Assembly: GCA_030035585.1 (NCBI GenBank)
Contig: CM057461.1
Location: 174,727,624 to 174,791,623 of the forward strand
From: Dugong dugon
Taxonomy: Eukaryota > Chordata > Mammalia > Sirenia > Dugongidae
Length of the DNA stretch: 64,000 nt
Reading direction: 5' to 3'
Both the position numbers and the translations under genes were made by a program. This document shows positions 58,617 to 64,000 of this stretch, in pieces. The notes beneath the pieces are model-generated. The model was not told the DNA's origin. It searched no databases and worked only from the letters and a program-made list of their open reading frames with translations. Position 1 is the stretch's first letter. Each line of letters opens with the position of its first letter.

Positions 58617-59045
58617 TTAGGTGCCATTAAGTCGGTTCCAACTCTTAGCGACCCTCTGTACAACAGAACAAAACACTGCCTGGTCCTGCACCATCCTCAC
58701 AATCATTGCTATGTTTGAGCCCATTGTTGCACTCGCTGTCCACCCCACTGCCGGTCTTCCTCTTTTATGCTGATCCTCTACTTCACCAAGCATGATGTCT
58801 TTTTTTAGGGACTGGTCCCTTTTGATATTATGTCCAAAGTATGTGAGATGAAGTCTCGCCATCCTCCCTTCTAAGGAGCATTCTGACTGTACTTCTTCCA
58901 AGACAGATTTGTTCCTTCTTCTGGTAGTCCATGGTATATTCAATATTCTTCGCCAACACCATAATTCAAAGGCATCAGTTCTTCTCCAGTCTTCCTTATT
59001 CATTGTCCAACTTTCACAAGCATATGAGGTAATTGAAAACACCAC
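58617..59045 (-). pseudogene. RTE protein C-terminal segment
   Basis: An open 142-codon minus frame with SYACESWTMNKEDWRRTDAF and LWCWRRILNIPW, the conserved region after the RT domain of RTE/Bov-B proteins, ending at a TAA in the 3' tail. It is a fragment of the split element. Upstream coding is cut by the LTR at 59048. No activity expected. Confidence 0.88.
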
Positions 59046-59257
59046 GGTGTCATAGACTGAATTGTGTCCCTGCCCAAAATGTGTGTTAACTTGGCTAGGC
59101 CATGATTCTCATCAGTTTTGTCATCTGATGTGATTTTCCTGTGTATTGTAAATCCTACCTCTATGATGTTAATAAGGCAGGATTAGAGGCAGTTATGTTA
59201 ATGAGGCAAGACTCAATCTACAAGATTAGGCTGTATCTTGAGTAGATCTCTTTTGAG

Positions 59258-59266
59258 ATATAAAAG
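59258..59266 (+). promoter_or_regulatory. LTR TATA-like box
   Basis: atataaaag, conserved in position in the second LTR copy (18060-18068). Confidence 0.5.
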
Positions 59267-59483
59267 AGAGAAGTGAGCATAGAGACAGGGGACTTCATAC
59301 CACCAAGAAAGAAGCGCCAGGAAGAGAGCATGTCCTTTGGACCCGGGGTCCCTGTGCTGAGAAGCTCCTCAGCCAGGGGAAGATTGATGACAAGGACCTT
59401 CCCCCAGAACTGACACAGAGAGAAATTCTTCCCCTGGGGCTGGTGCCCTGAATTTAGACTTCTAGCCTCCTGAAGTGTGAGAG

Positions 59484-59489
59484 AATAAA
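59484..59489 (+). terminator. LTR polyadenylation word
   Basis: aataaa, 65 bp before the LTR end, conserved at 17839-17844. Confidence 0.55.
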
Positions 59490-59615
59490 TTTCTCTTTGC
59501 TAAAGCCATCCACTTGTGGTATTTCTTTTATAGCAGCACTAGATAACTAAGACACGTGGCTTGGATCAGGCACATCTTAGTCCTCAAAGTGACATCTTTG
59601 CTTTTTAACACCAAA

Positions 59616-59910
59616 TGTCTTAGGCTGAGTTCTCTAGAGAAGTAAAACTAGTGAACTGTGTATATATACATATATATATACATATATATATATGCACACA
59701 GAGAAAGAGAGAGAGAGATTCATTTCATGGAAATGGCTAATGTGGTAGTAGAGGCTAGCAAGTCCCAAGTCCCTGGGTCAAGTGACAGGCTGGAGGCTTC
59801 TACTGACTCACATAGCTGCAGGTGCTGACAAACCGAAGATCAGCAGGTCAGATGGCAGGCTGCTGGCTCACAGGCTGCAGAGGCTGATGAATCCCAAGAT
59901 GAGCAGGTAA
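59616..59910. mobile_element. Interspersed repeat of unresolved family inside the RTE
   Basis: A 295-bp block splits the RTE exactly between 'ctttttaacacc' and 'gaggtctttt'. It begins 'taggctgagttctctagaga', has a TA/GA microsatellite (59660-59718) and contains an internally repeated word, 'agatcagcaggtcagatggc' and 'aagatgagcaggtaa'. Its 'gagttctctagagaa' start is shared with a common mammalian repeat I cannot name. Confidence 0.7.
59660..59718. repeat. (TA)n-(GA)n microsatellite
   Basis: 'tatatatacatatatatata' followed by 'agagaaagagagagagag', internal to the insert. Confidence 0.9.
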
Positions 59911-60557
59911 GAGGTCTTTTGCGGCAGATTTACCCTACGCAATATGTTGTTTGATTTCTTGACTGCTGCTTCCATGAGTGTTGATTGTGGATCCAAGTAA
60001 AATGAAATCCTTGACAACTTCAATCTTTTCTCCATTTATCATGACATTGCTTATTGGTCCAGTTGTGAGGATTTGTTTTCTGTATGTTGAGGTGTAATCC
60101 ATACTGAAGGCTATGGTCTTTGATCTTCATCAGTAAGTGCTTCAAGTCCTCTTCACTTTCATCAAGCAAGGTTGTATCATCTGCATATCACAGGTTGTTA
60201 ATGAGTATTCCGCCATCCTAACATCACATTCTTTTTTATACAGTCCAGCTTCTCTGATTATTTGCTCAGCATACAGATGAACAAGTATGGTGAAAGGATA
60301 CAACCCTGACACACACCCTTCCTAATCTTAAACCATGCAGCATCCCCTTGTTCTGTTCGGATGACTGTCTCTTGGTCTATGTACAGCTTCCTTATGAGCA
60401 CAATTAAGTCTTCTGGAATTCTCATTCTTTGCAATGTTATTCAGAATTTGTTATGACCCATACAGTTGAATGCATAGCCAATAAAATACAGGTAAACATC
60501 TTTCTGGTATTCTCTGCTTTCACCCAAAAAGATCCATCTGACATCAGCAATGATATC

Positions 60558-60591
60558 TCTGTCTATTTGGCATATTGTGGTGGCTTGCGTG
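60558..60591 (+). mobile_element. Inverted RTE 5'-terminal snippet
   Basis: About 33 bp ('ggcatattgtggtggcttgc') match the 5' end of the RTE at 22022-22055 at about 28 of 33 positions, but in the opposite orientation to the adjoining RTE body. Consistent with 5' inversion (twin priming). Confidence 0.72.
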
Positions 60592-61427
60592 GTACATGGT
60601 ACAACTTTATAAAATGCCAGCCCTTCCTTCAGTTTGCATGCTCACCAAACGTAAAACAAGCTTTATATCTGTATTTATCTTTTTACCTGATTCTGTGTAA
60701 ATGGATAACATCACCAAAATGGTCTTATATAGGTTATGGATATAAACAGATGCAAGACTCTACTAACCTGCCCATGCCCTATTTAGAAACCTTTAACTAT
60801 GTAATTTTACCTCGCTGTTAATATCAACTATTATCCTGGAGAAACTAATACCAACACTGCTTGTATCTACAGAGAGCTGTAATAAATATTAGCACCTAAT
60901 CTATTGATTTTCTCACCATTAGCTTTGATGTGGGATGTGTCCTTAGTAATTATTTCAGTATTTCTAATATTTGCAACTGTACCTTTTATGTATTTTACAT
61001 ATTGTGTAAAATAAATCAGTAAATGAATTGCATTGCATTGATGAATTCACCTATTATTTCTATTCTCCATTTAATTTTTTACAAAGGAAATGTTCATGTA
61101 TGTGTTGTGTGTAAATAGACTGAATACACTTTTCAAAATTCTAGATAGTCTAAAAACATAGCATAAGCAATGAAGACTAAATTTTATTAATGTGAATGAG
61201 TCTACTAGAAATGGAGGTCATAACTGAAAGAATGCATAGATGAAAACATTTGAATATGATTACCAAGCCACCATCATTTTTATACCATAACATTCTGTAT
61301 GCTACATATTAATATATAAATTATCAACATTGTATTAATTTCACATTTCTAAATTAAACAAACTTTGATCTCAATTTAACAGTAAAATGTTTAGTCCAAA
61401 ACATTACAATTTCTGATACCTAATTTG
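60592..61427. other. Unique DNA, no gene seen
   Basis: The 130-codon frame at 60429-60821 starts in antisense RTE and runs into unique DNA. It has no domain and is not a gene. Confidence 0.5.
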
Positions 61428-61643
61428 CAGCCCTATGGCACAGTGGTTAAGTTCTTGGCTGCTAACCGAAAAGTCAGCAGTTCGAACTCAACAGCTGCTC
61501 CGCGGGAACAAGATGTGACACTCTGCTTCCATAAAAACTACAGCCTTGGAAACCCTATAGGGCAGTCTACTCTGTCCTATAGGGTTGCTATGAGTTGGAA
61601 TTGACTCTATGGCAATGGGTTTTGGTTTTTGGTATTTTTTATT
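61428..61643 (+). mobile_element. AfroSINE copy, full length
   Basis: 'gcagccctatggcacagtgg' (A box tggcacagtgg), 'cagcagttcgaactc' (B box), 'cgcgggaacaagatgtgaca', tail 'gagttggaattgactctatg'. One of the few copies with both Pol III boxes readable. No clear target duplication. Confidence 0.93.
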
Positions 61644-62089
61644 GAATAAATAGAAAGTTATTTAATCCCTATTTAAAAAAAAAACTTTGGAAGCACAAAG
61701 TTGATAACAGTGATGATAAAAAAAAAACATGATCTCTCATCTCAAGAAGTTAGTTTCCCTTCCATCAGTCAAGATCATTAAAACATAAACTTGTTCTTAT
61801 TAGTAAGAGTTTCCAATGGAGGTGAGAAGATAGATTAATATTACATAGGGAAAAATACACAAAAGTATACTTATAAGTTTTGTCTATTTAAAATAACAAA
61901 CAGGTCATCCTAGTTCAGTTATAAAATGTTACTATTAAAAAAAAGCTGGAGTGTTTTATATTGAACTCGCCAATTCTTTTATTAAAGGTGGCAGAGCAGG
62001 TTGTAGATTTTAACGTAAGCTGCTATTGCATGTTTTGTTTTGTTTTGTTTTTCTTTTCATCATTTAAATGATGGCACTACAATTTGGAA
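61644..62089. other. Unique DNA, no gene seen
   Basis: A (TTTTG)n run at 62033-62052. Confidence 0.45.
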
Positions 62090-62700
62090 GGTATGCAGCT
62101 GGTTACTCCAAGACAAATCTCACCTAAGAGGATATGGCAGCCTTCCACGCTGCAGTCTGATTGCATTAGACTGAGTACGGCTAAAGAAAGAAATATTTTG
62201 ACAGGGGAGATAACACTTGAACACATCAAAGTGTCAGTTCAGATATGTGGCATCTGAAAAGTACCCTCCCCTTTTCCCTGTTGCATGAAATTTGCCACCT
62301 CTCATTGTCTCTTCCAGATGGTGTGCTGAATTCTCTTCAGCTTTATTCCTAGAGAGCTCGAGTTGACATCAATCTGTTATGCCGTTTTCTTGTAATACTA
62401 ATGTGGCTTATTTATCAATGCCAATTAATCAATGGCACAGAACGGTCTCATCTTTAGCTGCTAACGTAGCTTCATTTTTTTTTTAATATTCAAAAAATTT
62501 AAAAACAGCAGTGACCAGATTGGCAAGCTACGCATCTGGCAGATTGTGGCCACTTAGGAGGCATTCAACTGATGTAAAGGTGAAAGTGCTTATTTCAAAA
62601 TATGATTAAGAGCCATATTTTGATGTTTTTGTTTCTGGCAGAAGGATATGGATGATTCCGTGAGGTAAGAGGGAATGTATTTATTTTTGTCATTGAAAAC
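62090..62700. other. Repeat-free complex stretch, candidate conserved non-coding element
   Basis: No repeat signature and more varied composition than its flanks. It has a cluster of homeodomain/TALE-like words: 'cttatttatcaatgccaatt' and 'aatcaatggcac' at 62408-62437, and TAAT cores near 62396. Also 'gagctcgagttgacatcaat' (62355-62374). No open frame longer than chance. Conservation cannot be tested here. Confidence 0.35.
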
Positions 62701-64000
62701 TCATATCGGACTTAACGTCCTTTTATCATCATATAAGAAAGAAGAAAACCTTATCATATTTGTGAACTTTTAGCTTTCTAATGGTGGCATAAAATTCAAT
62801 AACAGAAGATATGTGAAAGCAACCAAATCTACCACAGTTACTTTATGACTGAGTTATTTAAGAGCAAATACTATGTAGAACAGGGTTAAGTGACAACCAC
62901 AGCATCATCATATGAGTAACAAACACTCATAAACAAGTATAAATATTTTCTAATTTTATTTTGAAAAATGAAAAAAATAATGTGATGATTAAGATGCAAG
63001 TTGAAAGCTGGAAATAGATGAAATTGTAACCATCAGAATAAATTCATAGGATGAACTTGAGGGACTCCAGGTGTCTTTAAATCCCACCAGAATGGATGTA
63101 TTTCTAAGATTAATATTTTTCCATTACAGAATGAGGTAGTTTTCAGGCAATCTGGGGTTACTGTAGCAGCCACTCTGTGAATTTAAGTTCTGATGAGGGA
63201 GTCAAAATCAAACCAAACCCATTGTCGTCAAGCTACCTTCTGGGATCTGAAATTAGGGCAAAAATCTTCTAAGATTCCAAATGATTCCACTAGCTATGGA
63301 AGGAAATAATCCATCCTAGCTATTACACCAGATTCCCCAGATTCAGACAAGAAAAAGAAGAATAAAAAGCCTAGCACTTCTTATCAATAACTGAGATTCA
63401 ATAAGCAAGTATAAAAATGAACTTAATGATCTCTAGTCTATTCAAGTAGCTTCCTTATTAATCTCATTATAGTCAGCAAAAGCCATATACGCATAAGGAC
63501 AAGTGTGCTTTGAAAACATTAGAATGGAATACAGCATTCACCTTAATTTAGTGTGTGTTCTAAAATTAATATTTTGCACTATCTACTCGAAATTGATTAC
63601 ACGCACAGTCTTCCAGGGGGAGATGTTAGCAATGTAAAAAAAAGTATGGTTTCAACAACATGATAAAAGAAGCTGAGAAGGAAAAGAGAATGGTGTAATG
63701 TTAATTCATGAATAATGAATAATTAGCATATTAATAAAAATAATTTTACATTGTACAATAGAAGTTTAAGAGGTATGTGAAAGAAAGGAACTAAAATAAT
63801 AAAATGCTTTTTTTTCATTGTATATCAATCTCACAAGTCCATACTATTTTCACAAGTTTCCAAAAGCAACATAGAAGAGATCTCAGCCAAAATATTCTGG
63901 ATTTTACACCAGAATTTGATACACAATGAAATCCACAGGTTATGCCTAAGGCATTCTGACAAGACATACAAGTGTAATCTTGCCTTTGAAAACTCCATAA
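62701..64000. other. Unique AT-rich DNA to the window end
   Basis: Apart from the SINE scrap at 63206, nothing is recognised. Confidence 0.45.
63206..63232 (-). mobile_element. AfroSINE 3' tail scrap, reverse orientation
   Basis: 'aatcaaaccaaacccattgt' followed by 'cgtcaag' is the reversed SINE end. The rest of the SINE is absent. Confidence 0.6.

Larger units (their letters stand above)
59048..59554 (+). mobile_element. Solo LTR, ERVL-MaLR-like
   Basis: A 507-bp TG...CA element: 'tgtcatagactgaattgtgt' to 'gataactaagaca'. Same family as 17778-18293 but in the opposite orientation. It interrupts RTE sequence. The flanking pentamers cacgg (59043-59047) and cgtgg (59555-59559) differ at two positions, both explainable by CpG decay of cgcgg. 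No internal retroviral sequence is present. Confidence 0.88.
58611..60557 (-). mobile_element. RTE LINE, reverse orientation, split by two insertions
   Basis: The 3' end is at 58611 ('gttgttaggtgccattaag'). RTE sequence covers 58611-59047, 59555-59615 and 59911-60557. These three blocks join into one RTE order matching 24040-25190 of the plus-strand copy. The 5' end stops at 'gatatc' (60552-60557), equivalent to 24040. The first half of the element is missing. Confidence 0.9.

Noticed and set aside
60429..60821. 130-codon plus-strand frame
   Set aside because: Begins in antisense RTE sequence, crosses the inversion junction into unique DNA, and has no domain.

Overview
The window looks like nuclear DNA of an afrotherian mammal, most probably an elephant or close relative. 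This rests on about 18 copies or fragments of a tRNA-derived SINE of the AfroSINE type (core 'gccctggtggcacagtgg', tail 'gagtcggaatcgactcga'), RTE-clade LINE copies of the kind known from elephant, and a lineage-typical L1. The species call is inference. I find no host protein-coding exon, no RNA gene and no CpG island: it reads as an AT-rich intergenic or intronic gene desert whose recognisable content is almost all transposable elements.

Layout. 1-9.5 kb: unique AT-rich DNA with MIR and AfroSINE copies and a 259-bp hAT-like palindromic element (6745-7003). 9570-15472: one L1 insertion bounded by a perfect 15-bp target-site duplication. It is 5'-truncated in the ORF1 C-terminus, keeps an essentially full-length ORF2 broken by one extra A in an A-run, and has a 3' UTR carrying a 318-bp tandem duplication. 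16-20 kb: L2, a solo MaLR-like LTR with a 9-bp TSD, an unassigned CpG-containing body joined to a SINE tail, and a MER5-type hAT relic. 22.0-25.2 kb: a near full-length, decayed RTE LINE. 25-29 kb: a cluster of AfroSINEs in both orientations, several with clear TSDs. 30.7-31.9 kb: an antisense L1 3' UTR with TSD, next to a GC-rich 156-bp insert of unknown origin. 32-49 kb: unique DNA with MIR, L2, old L1 and AfroSINE copies. 49.5 kb: a 163-bp hairpin. 52-53 kb: antisense L2 interrupted by an RTE 3' end. 58.6-60.6 kb: a nested cluster in which an antisense RTE is split by an LTR and another repeat and ends in an inverted 5' snippet. 60.6-64 kb: mostly unique DNA, including a complex repeat-free stretch (62.1-62.7 kb) that is the best candidate for a conserved non-coding element.

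There is no operon-like or pathway-level cooperation between genes here. The functional logic is that of retrotransposition. L1 ORF2p-type machinery explains the L1 insertions and possibly the GC-rich insert. The RTE LINE and the AfroSINE share a nearly identical 3' tail, which suggests that the RTE enzyme mobilised the SINE. Ancient repeat calls (MIR, L2, L3/CR1, old L1) were made from memory of family consensus patterns without alignment software, so their boundaries are approximate.
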